Assembly (NCBI RefSeq): GCF_010365865.1
Contig: NZ_CP048020.1
Location: 2,666,001 to 2,730,000 of the forward strand
DNA from: Treponema vincentii
GTDB taxonomy: Bacteria > Spirochaetota > Spirochaetia > Treponematales > Treponemataceae
Length of the DNA stretch: 64,000 nucleotides
Direction of reading: 5' to 3'
Under the pieces are notes generated by a model. That model worked only from the letters and a program-made list of their open reading frames with translations, was not told the origin of the DNA and made no database searches. The position numbers and the translations under genes are program-made. This document shows, piece after piece, positions 7,281 through 17,345 of the stretch (position 1 is its first letter; the number at the start of each line of letters is the position of its first letter).

Positions 7281-8348
7281 ATGGGACTATTCTTTAATTA
7301 TAAAAAATACGCAGAAGCGCTCCCTATCGTTTTACCAAATATCGATCCTGATGATTACAGAAGATTATCAAAAAATCAGATTTTAGGAGCAATAAAACTC
7401 TATCTTATAAATAATATGAAGATTGTGCATGATTGCGCAGAAATCGTCAATAAAACTGAAAATATTGAAACATTCTTAAATCGCTATGATTTATTGCTAA
7501 AGGTGTTATATAATATTACTATAGTTGCTAAATGTCCTGTAAATTATCTAAGCGGTGATCTTCAAAAAGATTATGATAGGATTATAGAAAGAAGAAGTGC
7601 AACTGAAAAATCAGCATTAGATAGATATATAAACAAAGAGAAAGCAAGTGTCGAGTCTCTTGCTACAGAAAAAAGAAAAGCACAAAAACTTAGCCAATTA
7701 TACGAAAAACTAACAATGCTCGCTCCCAATTTCACCCTAGAAAATCAAGAATATATAAAGTCTATGGCAAGCGAGATTAGTGAAGCAGTAATATCTGCTA
7801 TATTAAAAAGTTTCGATTTAGATACATGGTTTTATTCAACATTTGATAAGGATGAGATTGAAATAATTTTAGAAACTTGCCCTTATTTTACGAACGAAAT
7901 TACAGCTTTTAATTTCAACTCATCGGCTCTTTTACTTGCGTATTGTATACAATGTTTTACCAGCGAGCCTAATTATTCTATATGTAGAAAGTTTGCAAAC
8001 AAGATAGATGATATCTTAAACATAAAGAAGCCTAAAGCTGAATCATTGCATTTCATTTATATGTTTCTTATTTCTTTTTTTTATAAATATCGAGAGCAAG
8101 ACGATTGCCTAGATAAAGCAATAGAATATTGTAATAAACAAATAGCAATAGCCAAAAGAGCAAAAAAAGCGCTTGGAGATGTAGAACATCCGGGGTATAA
8201 ACAGCTTGCTATTATCGAGAAAAAAATTAAAAATTGGTCTCGCGTTATCGAACTTTGCAATCAGGCGAAACAAGAAGGTTGGGCTGGCGATTGGGACAAA
8301 CGCATCGCCGAAGCAGAAAAAAGCCTTGCAAAAAAAATAGACGCATAA
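7281..8348 (+). CDS. Helical-repeat (TPR-like) cargo protein
   Basis: 355 residues from ATG 7281, which has GAGG 7 nt upstream. The middle is a charged helix (residues about 110-145, RRSATEKSALDRYINKEKAS...). The C-terminal 100 residues look like TPR helices: LDKAIEYCNKQIAIAKRAKK, GYKQLAIIEKKIKNWSRVIE, QEGWAGDWDKRIAEAEKSL. Proteins with this ending occur as accessory genes in prophages; the function is unknown. The gene is much more AT-rich than the structural genes and runs against them, typical of a lysogenic-conversion or defence cargo gene (inference). Confidence 0.6.
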   Translation: MGLFFNYKKYAEALPIVLPNIDPDDYRRLSKNQILGAIKLYLINNMKIVHDCAEIVNKTENIETFLNRYDLLLKVLYNITIVAKCPVNYLSGDLQKDYDRIIERRSATEKSALDRYINKEKASVESLATEKRKAQKLSQLYEKLTMLAPNFTLENQEYIKSMASEISEAVISAILKSFDLDTWFYSTFDKDEIEIILETCPYFTNEITAFNFNSSALLLAYCIQCFTSEPNYSICRKFANKIDDILNIKKPKAESLHFIYMFLISFFYKYREQDDCLDKAIEYCNKQIAIAKRAKKALGDVEHPGYKQLAIIEKKIKNWSRVIELCNQAKQEGWAGDWDKRIAEAEKSLAKKIDA

Positions 8349-8382
8349 GTTTTATCACGTTCACATATAAGGAGTTTGACCT

Positions 8383-9090
8383 ATGAAAAAGATTGCTGTT
8401 TTATTGCTGCTGGTGTTAGCGCTGGCGGGGTGTGGGAAAAAAACAGCAACGTTTGTTGTTCATAATCACTCTGATTGGAGAGTAGTCGTATCTATCACAA
8501 ATGTAAAAGAATTTGGTAAAAAAGTTGATAAATCGTTGTATACAATACTAAAACGTAACGATCCCTATAGTAGCTCTGCACATTCAAACAGAGTTGTTTT
8601 TGAAGTCTATGAGGGCAGTGTATGTGAATTGATTAGTGTAAACGGAGCTAAAATAAAAACACAGACAAGCAATATACTTGTTCTTGAGAATAGTCCGCCT
8701 ATGAACGTGTTTGTCGTAAACGAAACAGGTAGAAATATACTTCTTAAAAATGATGCCTGTATAAGAAATAATTTAGAAGATTATTTTTATTGTGGAGATC
8801 GTGAAACAAGAGACCCTGTAACAAATAAGATCATAACGCTACCGCGGTATTATTATGTGCCTTTGTTCACCACTCAATCAATAACTACTCAAAATACAAT
8901 CACAAATCCTGTTCCTATTCAGTTTTACGCTTGGCAATTATCGCAGATAACCGATATGTCCGATCAAAAAACGTCAGAAGCTATAAACCAACTTGCTACA
9001 GAAACTGTTAAAATAACTGATAATTGGAAACCGTTAAAAACCTATTGGAAAAAAACGGGTGATAAATTATATCTGTTTTTAACTAACTAA
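8383..9090 (+). CDS. Cargo lipoprotein, candidate superinfection-exclusion or conversion factor
   Basis: 235 residues. The signal peptide ends LALAGC, a clear lipobox with Cys17, so the product is membrane anchored and exported. The N-terminal mature part (TFVVHNHSDWRVVVSITNV) is beta-rich; the rest has no motif I know. An AAGGAG site precedes the ATG. The gene is last in the plus-strand cassette and overlaps the end of the convergent J-like gene by 8 nt. Phage-encoded lipoproteins often block entry of related phages; that role is inferred from type and position only. Confidence 0.6.
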   Translation: MKKIAVLLLLVLALAGCGKKTATFVVHNHSDWRVVVSITNVKEFGKKVDKSLYTILKRNDPYSSSAHSNRVVFEVYEGSVCELISVNGAKIKTQTSNILVLENSPPMNVFVVNETGRNILLKNDACIRNNLEDYFYCGDRETRDPVTNKIITLPRYYYVPLFTTQSITTQNTITNPVPIQFYAWQLSQITDMSDQKTSEAINQLATETVKITDNWKPLKTYWKKTGDKLYLFLTN

Positions 9091-12000
9091 TTTTTAAAAA
9101 CTCCCCGTCTCTCCATACAATACCAGAGCCTTTCGGTTTTTGGTTTGGTATATTTTCAATAGTCATAACATAATTTGTCTGTTTCGCACCGATATAGGCG
9201 ATGAAGTTTAGCATGTCATTTGTTTGCTGTGGAATATATACATCGTTTACATCTTTGCTCCAATAACCATTCTTTTTAAAATTCCAATATACAAGAACAG
9301 GTGCCACATCAGGCATATCAGGATAATTTTTATAATGTATTGTATGTATTTCGGCTGCATTGTCATAGAGAGTTAGGGTATATTTTACGGTTTTTAAATT
9401 TGCTTCTTCCCAAAAGGGAGAAGGTGCTAATCCTCTTGGATTAAAACATAAACACCACATTTTATTTTTTTCCGTCTTTGTTGTTTGTATTTTATTGAAC
9501 GCCTTTCCGCCATAAGTACCAAGCACATTAAAAGTATTAAACCCGTTTCGTTCACAAAAAGATTTTACAGTTTCTGTTTCGCTGCAAAAGGGTCTGCCGG
9601 CACTCCAATAAGGCAGGTGTTTAAAAAATATATTATTACCCATCAATATACTGCCATCTGGTGCAATTCTGAATATTACATTGTTTTCGTTCTTTATCTT
9701 CAACCCATTATCTTTATCAAACCATGCTTCAAAATCCTGATCAGTTGTATCATCGCTATCGATGTGCAACTTTTGTACAATAAGATTTTCAATAAACGTC
9801 TTTTTTGCGGCTAATTCAAGGACGTTTATATAGTCTGCTTTAAGCTTCCCATTTACAAAAATATTATCGGACTTGAACTGTATCTGATCCGCCTCAAGGC
9901 TTATTTGACTTGCCAGCAAGGCGGCGCGGCGGGCGTCTTCCCAGAGCGGTTTTATCGCAGCTCCGGCATCCGGTTTAATACCGTAATAGTCGGTATCTTT
10001 TACCTTGGCGTATACGGCGTTGACTTTTTCTAGGGTGCTTGCTTTTATGAGTTTTTCGCGGGTTGCCTCGTCAATCATAACAGGGAGGTTGAGGGTTAAT
10101 GCCATTTGTCCCGTTGCCCCGCCGCCTTTTACGAGGGCGTGGATTGCCCCTGCCTGCACGTTTAAAAGGGCGGTAAGCTCGCGGCGCATATCGTCGGCTT
10201 TTGCAAGGATTTCGTCTTTAGTAATACCGATAAAGGATTGTAAGCCCTCTTCCGTGTCCGATACCTTCAGTAGTATTTCGTCTTTGGTAATGCTCAATCC
10301 GTCTTTGGCGTTGCGGGCGTCCTCGTCCATCTTGTCAATTAAATTTTCAAGAGAGGTTCCATACCCGTTTAGTTGAAAGACATCGGAAAAAGTATCGCCG
10401 CGGGCTATTACATCAATCGCTGCTTGAGCGGCTTTTGCGGCCGCTTCAAGGGCTGCTTGCTTTACCGCCTGCTCGTTTACCTTTTTCAATTCGTCGCGGG
10501 TTACGTATCCTTTATCGGAAGGGTGCGGTTTAGGGTTTCCATCGGGGATATCGGTAATATTGCTTTTATACTCCGGCAGTTTCCCGTATTCGTAAAGAGC
10601 GGGGTTGTAGTCTTTTAAGGTTAAGCTATAGCCGTGGTCTGCCGGTTCTATGTTTACGATTTTCATCGTACGGGTAACCGCTTGAAAGCCGCCATCTGTA
10701 TCGAGGATCCCAAAACTCAACACATCACCTGCGTGCGGAATACTATCGGCAGACTGCCGCACTTTTGAAACGACCTTGAGTGTGTCGGTTTTTCCGACGC
10801 CTGCAACTTCAACAGCACAAATACCATGCCCTTTGTTATCGATGCAATGAATAAGAACGCCGCACCGTTTCCCTTGCGGAAAATCGACGTATCCGTCAAG
10901 GGTGATTGTTTTTAATAAGCCGCCCCACCATTTAACCTCTTTAACGGTCGAATGAGAAAGACCGACGGGCAAGGCTCTATGCTGTACTTCAACGCGGCTA
11001 AAAAGCGGATAGTATGCGCCCTCTGCTCCAACCTTTACGACGACAGTACGGGGGTGCGCAGCCTCTTCCGCCATCTGCCGCCAGATGTATTTATACGCCA
11101 TCTTATAATCGGTGATATACTTTAAAGCGGTTATGCTGATGGTGTCGGTTTCGGGGTTGTACTCTTTACCGCTTCGCATAAAAACGACGCTATCGGCGTC
11201 GTATCCTGCGTCGCGGTTTATGTAGGTAACTTTTTTACCGTCGGTTTTCCGTTTGAAGTCTTTGCTTGTCTGGATACTGATAATGTTTTCACTATTAAGA
11301 AGCGCAACCGAATAAGGCCGGCCGTTATCGATTGCCGCTTCAATCTTGCCGGTAAACTCGTTATAGACTAAGGCGGCGTTTCCGTTTTGGCAGAGGGTAT
11401 CGATCGTGTTTTCCTTTTTCTCACCGCGGGTGATAACGCCATCGGCATAAAAACCTTCTTTTTCGCAATACTCATACCATGCGCCGAACGAAGCTAGATC
11501 AAGTTCCTCATCCTTGTACTGGCTCGGTTTATGGTGGGGGCTGGTAAGGATTTCAAGTACCCATGAAGCGAGGTTCCGTGTCGGCACTTTTGCATCGCTC
11601 CAGCGCTTTGCGTTTTTATCCCAGACGCGGACGAGGCCGGATTGAATAACGGAAAAGCTATCGAGCATATCGGCGGTGTTTTCATTCGCGACAACACGGA
11701 TACCGATCCTTGTACACTTGTCGCGTTTATCGGCTTCTAACAGTTGAGCCGCGACTAATGCTGCTGCGCTTGACTTTTTCGCATCGTAGCAGGTGGTCTG
11801 CACGGCTAAAAGAATAACATTTTCTTGACTGTTACTCTTTGCCTTGGGGGTAACGCGCTTAACTCTTACGCTGATTTTCTTGCCATAACTTTGGGAAGCG
11901 GTAAAGGTTTGCGTTGCACAATAGCGCATCTGCTTTTTCGTGTTGTACTCGAATGTATTTGAGGCGGTGCCGTTCTGGATAAAGCCTGAATCAAAAGCGT

Positions 12001-12940
12001 TCCATGTCGGCTCCGCATCTTCGGGGTTGTTTGTCCATTCTGCCTGAAGTGTTACGCTTTGCGATTTCCACACATCCTCTTCAAACTTACGGAGGCCGTC
12101 AAAAAGAACAATAACCTCTACCGCCATAGGGTTTGATGCTAATTCCTGAACGACGCCCGCTTTCCATTCTTTTTCAATGCGCGCGTTCTCTTCCGCATCC
12201 TCCCCTGCGTGTTCGTGCGGTATCTGCTTATTTACGCTTACGCCGATAATCTTTTTATTAAAGGCATCGATGGCAAAATCTCCGGCTTGCCTAATTTCGA
12301 TACGGTTGCGGCTATCATAATAGGTACCGGCATCAAAATGGAATACGCCGTTTTGCGGGGTTTCGGTGTCCCACGTTTTAACGGACGTGTTTTTCATTTG
12401 AAGCTTTTTAATAAGAATATCATTAAAGCCGCATTCTAAAACCAGATTTAAATACTGATCCTCTCCGCGCGCACCTTCAATAGTGTAATGCGGTGGGCAT
12501 AAAAGGTAGGGAGTGAATAACGATTCGCCGATGGTGTACGGGAAATACTGACCGGTTGCGGCTCTATTTTGTGCGCCTTTAACAAAAGGGAGACGCTCTA
12601 TAGCGTTCTTTGCTTTTGCATTTTTCTGTGCTTTCTGCAATGCCTCAAGCTGCTCCCGCTGCTGGTACAGTTTAACACCGACAGCGACACCGGCTGCAAT
12701 ACCGGCAACGGCAAGCACGACAGAAACTGCAATCAGAGCTGAAACGGGATCTTTGGGCAGTTTTCTGATAAAGATAATGTCATCATCCTGCGCTTCATAA
12801 TCGCATGGAATCGCCTTGCCTGCTTTCAAAATTATCGCGTGTTCCCAATCGATATTGTTAAGCACATCTTTTAAAACGCCGCTTGCTTCATACGTTGTTA
12901 CGTCCTGCCCGATGCTATTATAAACGTGTATCAATGCCAT
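9083..12940 (-). CDS. Tail tip attachment (J-like host specificity) protein
   Basis: 1285 residues. The N-terminus has a ubiquitin-like segment (lambda I-type, about 1-60) and a hydrophobic segment near 68-92 (SALIAVSVVLAVAGIAAGVAVG). The middle resembles lambda J-type and phage tail-hub proteins (ADMLDSFSVIQS, LASWVLEILTSP, IDTLCQNGNAALVYNEFTGKI). Residues about 830-1000 form long helices, and the C-terminal 220 residues are likely the receptor-contacting tip. It follows the NlpC/P60 gene with a 23-nt overlap, the lambda K-(I)-J order. It forms the central fibre at the tail end. Confidence 0.8.
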   Translation of the reverse strand: MALIHVYNSIGQDVTTYEASGVLKDVLNNIDWEHAIILKAGKAIPCDYEAQDDDIIFIRKLPKDPVSALIAVSVVLAVAGIAAGVAVGVKLYQQREQLEALQKAQKNAKAKNAIERLPFVKGAQNRAATGQYFPYTIGESLFTPYLLCPPHYTIEGARGEDQYLNLVLECGFNDILIKKLQMKNTSVKTWDTETPQNGVFHFDAGTYYDSRNRIEIRQAGDFAIDAFNKKIIGVSVNKQIPHEHAGEDAEENARIEKEWKAGVVQELASNPMAVEVIVLFDGLRKFEEDVWKSQSVTLQAEWTNNPEDAEPTWNAFDSGFIQNGTASNTFEYNTKKQMRYCATQTFTASQSYGKKISVRVKRVTPKAKSNSQENVILLAVQTTCYDAKKSSAAALVAAQLLEADKRDKCTRIGIRVVANENTADMLDSFSVIQSGLVRVWDKNAKRWSDAKVPTRNLASWVLEILTSPHHKPSQYKDEELDLASFGAWYEYCEKEGFYADGVITRGEKKENTIDTLCQNGNAALVYNEFTGKIEAAIDNGRPYSVALLNSENIISIQTSKDFKRKTDGKKVTYINRDAGYDADSVVFMRSGKEYNPETDTISITALKYITDYKMAYKYIWRQMAEEAAHPRTVVVKVGAEGAYYPLFSRVEVQHRALPVGLSHSTVKEVKWWGGLLKTITLDGYVDFPQGKRCGVLIHCIDNKGHGICAVEVAGVGKTDTLKVVSKVRQSADSIPHAGDVLSFGILDTDGGFQAVTRTMKIVNIEPADHGYSLTLKDYNPALYEYGKLPEYKSNITDIPDGNPKPHPSDKGYVTRDELKKVNEQAVKQAALEAAAKAAQAAIDVIARGDTFSDVFQLNGYGTSLENLIDKMDEDARNAKDGLSITKDEILLKVSDTEEGLQSFIGITKDEILAKADDMRRELTALLNVQAGAIHALVKGGGATGQMALTLNLPVMIDEATREKLIKASTLEKVNAVYAKVKDTDYYGIKPDAGAAIKPLWEDARRAALLASQISLEADQIQFKSDNIFVNGKLKADYINVLELAAKKTFIENLIVQKLHIDSDDTTDQDFEAWFDKDNGLKIKNENNVIFRIAPDGSILMGNNIFFKHLPYWSAGRPFCSETETVKSFCERNGFNTFNVLGTYGGKAFNKIQTTKTEKNKMWCLCFNPRGLAPSPFWEEANLKTVKYTLTLYDNAAEIHTIHYKNYPDMPDVAPVLVYWNFKKNGYWSKDVNDVYIPQQTNDMLNFIAYIGAKQTNYVMTIENIPNQKPKGSGIVWRDGEFLKIS

Positions 12941-13292
12941 AAATGCCCCTTATTTTAAAAGTCCCGATACGATTAACCCGACAGCCGAGCCGCGTCATGT
13001 GAATAAATTCGGTTTCGTTTAAACAGACGCCGAGATGTAAATCTGTCCCCGATTCCGTGTGTGTTTCCATCTCTAAAAGCGCGCCCTCTTTTGGCGTGTC
13101 GATTTTATGCACGTTAAGCGTCGGCGCATAAAGATGGCTTAAATGTACGCTGTGATCTTCATAGTACACGTCGTCTAAGCGGTACCCCGCGCGGCGGGCG
13201 ACTTCGATACAAAGACCGTAACAGTCATACCCTGATTTATCCCTCCCGTGGTCTTTATACGATGCGCCGATTAAATCGTTTACTTCTATCAT
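12918..13292 (-). CDS. NlpC/P60-type tail tip peptidase (lambda K-like)
   Basis: 124 residues. The catalytic Cys lies in SGYDCYGLCIEVAR and the His in TDLHLGVCLNE, followed by EFIHMTRLGCRVNRI, the NlpC/P60 order. Such tail proteins cut or bind peptidoglycan during entry or assembly. It lies between the DUF1833-like protein and the J-like protein. It lacks the N-terminal JAB domain of lambda K, which is common in these phages. Confidence 0.85.
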   Translation of the reverse strand: MIEVNDLIGASYKDHGRDKSGYDCYGLCIEVARRAGYRLDDVYYEDHSVHLSHLYAPTLNVHKIDTPKEGALLEMETHTESGTDLHLGVCLNETEFIHMTRLGCRVNRIGTFKIRGIYGIDTRL

Positions 13293-13310
13293 ACTGATAT
13301 AGTCATTCTC

Positions 13311-13772
13311 TTACGCGTTTCCGCGGTTATTGTCGGCGTCAAATATAAACGGCGGGAAATTCATTTCAAGCCTATCATCATTGGCAAAGGAAATAACAAC
13401 CTTCAAACCGTTGTCGGTGGTAACGGTACCGTATTGATGGTGAAAATAACGGATCGGCGTTATGTCCCCTGCGGCGTCAAGAACGCCGATAACATCAACG
13501 GTGAATAGCTCATCGCTTGCCTCTACCATATCGAGGGCGCACGTTTTAACGCCGGTAATTTCAAGGGTTCCGTTCTGGAGAACTCCGCCGACTGTTTTAG
13601 GGCGGGTATATTTAAAGGCGGAAGCTTCATACGTTACACCGTGATAGGTTACGTCTTCATTATTATTGATATAGTGCGCCGTCCCGACGTTCGGATGGTG
13701 GATTGTAATTAAATACGGCAGGGCATACGCACCGCCTTGCGACAGCGATTGAAAAAGTTCAGCCTTTGTCAT
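13311..13772 (-). CDS. DUF1833-like minor tail protein (lambda L-like position)
   Basis: 153 residues from the ATG at 13772, preferred because it makes an ATGA overlap with the preceding gene. The pattern LPYLITIHHPNVGTAHYINN, VTYHGVTYEASAFKYTRP and LEITGVKTCALDMVEASDE fits the DUF1833 family, which forms part of the baseplate hub ring in siphophages. It is beta-rich with no enzymatic motif. Confidence 0.7.
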   Translation of the reverse strand: MTKAELFQSLSQGGAYALPYLITIHHPNVGTAHYINNNEDVTYHGVTYEASAFKYTRPKTVGGVLQNGTLEITGVKTCALDMVEASDELFTVDVIGVLDAAGDITPIRYFHHQYGTVTTDNGLKVVISFANDDRLEMNFPPFIFDADNNRGNA

Positions 13773-14104
13773 ACTTCTATCCATTCCATCGATATTGTTT
13801 TATACGCTTGCCCCTCAATCGTCGGTGGGCTATCCATCCGGTATACTGTTTGTACTCCCGATCCTTCGAGGTTCGGGGCGCTAAAGGGCTGCCCGTTACC
13901 GCCGAGGGTTTTGGTGTACCATTCGTCAAAAATTTGAGCCTGCGCGCGTGTTACGGAGCAGGATACGGCATACTTGCGCTTTACCACCGTATTTTTTTGC
14001 CATGCGACGACGCGCCCGGAATCATATTGCTGCTTTACGGCATTATCGACGTATCCGGTTTGAACGCCGTATAGTTTCGTAATGGAAAAGGGAAAGGTTA
14101 TCAT
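13769..14104 (-). CDS. Minor tail protein (lambda M-like position)
   Basis: 111 residues, beta-rich, beginning MITFPFSITKLYGVQTGYVD. It contains RKYAVSCSVTRAQAQIFDEWY and ends TISMEWIEV. Position (between tape measure and DUF1833 protein, 4-nt overlaps on both sides) and size match distal tail or M-like proteins. I infer the role mainly from gene order. Confidence 0.6.
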   Translation of the reverse strand: MITFPFSITKLYGVQTGYVDNAVKQQYDSGRVVAWQKNTVVKRKYAVSCSVTRAQAQIFDEWYTKTLGGNGQPFSAPNLEGSGVQTVYRMDSPPTIEGQAYKTISMEWIEV

Positions 14105-16758
14105 TGAATATTTACCCCCGCGTTTCGTCCTTGCATACCGGCAAAGCCTTTATCATACGTGCCGTCTGCAAAGCCTTTATTGATATGCTTATCGATAATT
14201 TCTATAAACACTTCGCCATTACGCTCTTGAGCATACGCGCTGACACGGTTTGACTGCGTATTGTTGACGGTGATAGGGAAAGAGGGCTTATATTGTGCAT
14301 CTCCGTTCAGCATTGCCCATAATCGTTTCTGCTGCGGAAAGTTGGTAACTATCTCGCCTGAATCAAGATTTGCGTTGATATTATCTCCGTAATAGCTGGA
14401 GCCTCCCACTATACCGCCGTGTGCAAAATTCGGAGGTATCGGCTTACTTGCGACGATAGAAGCAATTTGTACCGCGCCGGCCGCTGCAACAATCGGAGCG
14501 GTGGCAAGCCCGATAGGAAAGCCGAGCGCAATGGTTTTACTTACCCCCTCGGCAATATTTGCGACGGCGGCAAGCATAGAAGCCGTCCATTGAAACATCT
14601 TAACTTTGTATTCTTCTTGCGCCGCTTTCTTTTTTATCTCTTTCATTTTCGCGGTGTACTCGGTTTCTGACATTTCGCCTTTTTCGTACTTTTCGTCGAG
14701 GGCGGCAAGTTCTAACTTTTGCTCATTCTGAATGGATTCAAGCATCAGCTTTGCGGCATCTTGCGCAACCTGTAGCGCCTGCTGCGTGTACTGATTGACT
14801 TGCTCCATAACGGTGCGGGCGCGCTCTATTTTTGCTTGCGCATATTTTTCGTCTATCTCGTCCTTGGCTTTTTCCTTTTCCTCTTTGCTTAAAACCTCGC
14901 TTGCATCGATTGCTTCTTTCAATTTTAGCCGCTGCTCTTGCTGTGCTTTATACTCATCAAACTCACTTTTTCTTATCCCAGCGATTGTCCGTATCTTTTC
15001 TTTTTCAAGGGCAATCTCTTTTTCTTTCAGCTGCTCTAATAGCTGTTCCTTCGTATATTTTGTATCGTTTCCTTCTTGCGCTTTTTCGATTGTTGCGTCA
15101 TCTAAGCCCTTTATTTTATCTCGCAGGGTTTTATACTGCGCAAGCTGCTCGTCGAACCCCTCTAGCGGCGTCGGTGCTATTTTTATATCTTTGATGGTGT
15201 TCATTACCGCATGGGTTGTTTCAATCGCAGCCTTTAATTTTTCCTCTGCATCCGTTTGTGCATCAACAGCAGCCTTCGCCTTTTTTACCTGCTCTAATCG
15301 CTTTTGTGCAACAGGATAACCCTCTTTGATTTTCCCTTCCGTGTTCGTGAGTAAGTCGATATAAGATTTCAGATAGACATTGAAAAGGTCTTGCGCCTTG
15401 ACGTTTTCACCCTTTGCCGCTGCTTCAAGCTCAAGGGCTTTAATGTTGTTTTCAAGCTGCTTATTGCTTGCCTCTGCGTAATCGTCGGCGGTCTTTTGTG
15501 CTTTCGCTTGATCTTCTGCTGTTTTTGCCGCGGCGTTTTCGGTCGCAATTCTATCTTTTTCGACTTTTTCTTTTTGTGCTAAAAGTGCCGTCGATTTTTC
15601 TAAAAGTTCTTGTTCTTTTTCTCCCAACTTCCCTGTAAGCTCTATTTTTAACTGTAGCTGCTCGATTATTTTTTCAAGCTCCTCAATAGAAGAATCTTCA
15701 AGCCTTTTTGTAGGCGTTGCTTTTTTATACCATTTTTCAACCGCTTTATATGCCGCCGCTCCGCTGTCAAGCGCATCATTGGGATCGGGTTTGTACATAT
15801 CCCGCTTCCGTTGCTTTTCTGCTTCCTTTATAGGATCATAATCCATCCGCTCAAGCATATTATGCAAAAAAGCATCGTTATCAGTATTGATAAAGTCAAG
15901 CCGTTTTTTTAGCCATTTCATTGCGGCGGCGCCTTTTTCATAAAACCCTTTCCAGAAACGATCCCATAAATCAACGGCTGGAGCAATAAGGGCGCCGACC
16001 ATCTCTTTAAAATCTCCCTTCGCCCCTTCTGCCTGTACCTTTACATCTGCAAGGTTTTCAGCTAATCCTTTATATTTTTCTGCAACGACTTTGACCGCCT
16101 CTCCGTTTTTTAACTGCTCTTCGGTAAGCCCTTTTAATCCGGTTATCTGCTTGCCCAAAAGCCCCGCCGATCCTGAATAGGTTGCGTTTAAGGTTTGAAC
16201 CGCGCTTTGTATGTCCGTGCCGGTTCCTGCCGCGTAATCGGCGGCCGCTTTCATAATGTCGCGGATTTGCGATTCGGTACGCCCTGCGGCGGCAAGCTGC
16301 GCCATCAGTTTAATGCTTGCCTCGTCTCCGATTTCGCTCACCGATTGTAATTCACTTGCGAATGCTTTTAATCCTGCGACTGCTTGCCCGTCTAAATACG
16401 GGTTGTTCCGTGCTGCAACCTCAAGGGCTTTCTCTGCCTTTTCCTGTACCTTGTATGCGTCGGTACATTCCCGCATTACCTCGCCGATTTTCTTTGTTGC
16501 GGCGATTGCCCCGACGGCCGCGGCAACGTAGAGACCGTTAGAGGAGGCGGCGTTACTGATTTTATTAGCGAAACCGGAGGCGGTGCTTGACGCTTCCTGC
16601 ATAACGGTATCAAGTTTTTTAAAGTTTCCCGCCGTTTTTTTTGTTGTCTTTTCCGCTTCTTTTTCAATCTTATTTATTTCTTGATTGATCTTTTTAACGC
16701 CTTTTTCAACACCTTCGGTAGTGAGCTTCCCATCAATCTCAACGCTTCCATCGGGCAT
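14101..16758 (-). CDS. Tail tape measure protein
   Basis: 885 residues. Long Lys/Glu/Ala-rich helical stretches (about 300-700), a hydrophobic segment near 75-95 (YVAAAVGAIAATKKIGE) and another near 745-790 (MFQWTASMLAAVANIAEGVSK...AGAVQIASIVAS), followed by a Gly-rich FAHGGIVGGSSYYGD region typical of tape measure ends. It sets tail length and helps DNA entry; at about 1.5 angstrom per residue it predicts a tail near 130 nm. It overlaps the Gp15-like gene by 1 nt. Confidence 0.9.
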   Translation of the reverse strand: MPDGSVEIDGKLTTEGVEKGVKKINQEINKIEKEAEKTTKKTAGNFKKLDTVMQEASSTASGFANKISNAASSNGLYVAAAVGAIAATKKIGEVMRECTDAYKVQEKAEKALEVAARNNPYLDGQAVAGLKAFASELQSVSEIGDEASIKLMAQLAAAGRTESQIRDIMKAAADYAAGTGTDIQSAVQTLNATYSGSAGLLGKQITGLKGLTEEQLKNGEAVKVVAEKYKGLAENLADVKVQAEGAKGDFKEMVGALIAPAVDLWDRFWKGFYEKGAAAMKWLKKRLDFINTDNDAFLHNMLERMDYDPIKEAEKQRKRDMYKPDPNDALDSGAAAYKAVEKWYKKATPTKRLEDSSIEELEKIIEQLQLKIELTGKLGEKEQELLEKSTALLAQKEKVEKDRIATENAAAKTAEDQAKAQKTADDYAEASNKQLENNIKALELEAAAKGENVKAQDLFNVYLKSYIDLLTNTEGKIKEGYPVAQKRLEQVKKAKAAVDAQTDAEEKLKAAIETTHAVMNTIKDIKIAPTPLEGFDEQLAQYKTLRDKIKGLDDATIEKAQEGNDTKYTKEQLLEQLKEKEIALEKEKIRTIAGIRKSEFDEYKAQQEQRLKLKEAIDASEVLSKEEKEKAKDEIDEKYAQAKIERARTVMEQVNQYTQQALQVAQDAAKLMLESIQNEQKLELAALDEKYEKGEMSETEYTAKMKEIKKKAAQEEYKVKMFQWTASMLAAVANIAEGVSKTIALGFPIGLATAPIVAAAGAVQIASIVASKPIPPNFAHGGIVGGSSYYGDNINANLDSGEIVTNFPQQKRLWAMLNGDAQYKPSFPITVNNTQSNRVSAYAQERNGEVFIEIIDKHINKGFADGTYDKGFAGMQGRNAGVNIQ

Positions 16759-17336
16759 TATTTTTTTCTCCTCTTTTTCTGCAAGCCGTTCAGCCTCGCT
16801 TCAAACTCGGCAAGGGCGGCATCTTCGGCATTATCCTTTACTTCAATTTCCCATGCGTCGTGGAGCTTTTGCATTGCGCGGGTGTATTCGTCCTTTTTAC
16901 CGCTCGTGTTTTCCCAGAGCCTAAAACCGATAACATCATTTAACTTGGTGTCCCGTAAGCCTGCTAACAGTGCGCTAAACTGGTGCCAATGGAGAGGCTC
17001 GGTACTTAAATCAATATGATACTGCTGCATAAAGGCGGCATAAATTAAATCGGCGTCAAGGGTGTAGTCGAGTACCGGCGCGCCTGCATCCTCGCGCTTA
17101 CTCTTGCGGGGTAAAGTGTGCGGCGGGTTCATAAAAGCAACAAGCGCCTTTACGCCCGCTATTTTATCGGGGGGTAACTCTTGAATAAACATAAAATCGC
17201 AGTCGTTCGGCTTCATGCCTTTCTCATTGAGCACCTGTTCCAAACGGATAAAATAGCGGAAATCGGTATGAATGCGGTAAAAGGCCCCCGAAACTTCTAT
17301 CGCTTCGGGGAGCTTTGCTTTAGTTAAATCGATCAC
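16758..17336 (-). CDS. Gp15-like protein, probable tail assembly chaperone
   Basis: 192 residues. It resembles the phage Gp15 family: YRIHTDFRYFIRLEQVL, VKALVAFMNPPHTLP, LDYTLDADLIYAAFMQQYHIDL and LHWHQFSALLAGL. It lies between the tail tube and tape measure genes, where tail assembly chaperones are encoded, and no second chaperone gene is present. I did not see a convincing frameshift product. Confidence 0.75.
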   Translation of the reverse strand: MIDLTKAKLPEAIEVSGAFYRIHTDFRYFIRLEQVLNEKGMKPNDCDFMFIQELPPDKIAGVKALVAFMNPPHTLPRKSKREDAGAPVLDYTLDADLIYAAFMQQYHIDLSTEPLHWHQFSALLAGLRDTKLNDVIGFRLWENTSGKKDEYTRAMQKLHDAWEIEVKDNAEDAALAEFEARLNGLQKKRRKK

Positions 17337-17345
17337 TGAACGCCC

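Noticed and set aside
14795-15319. Long plus-strand Ser/Phe-rich open frame opposite the tape measure gene
   Set aside because: Composition is that expected from the antisense of Lys/Glu/Ala-rich coding sequence; no start context.
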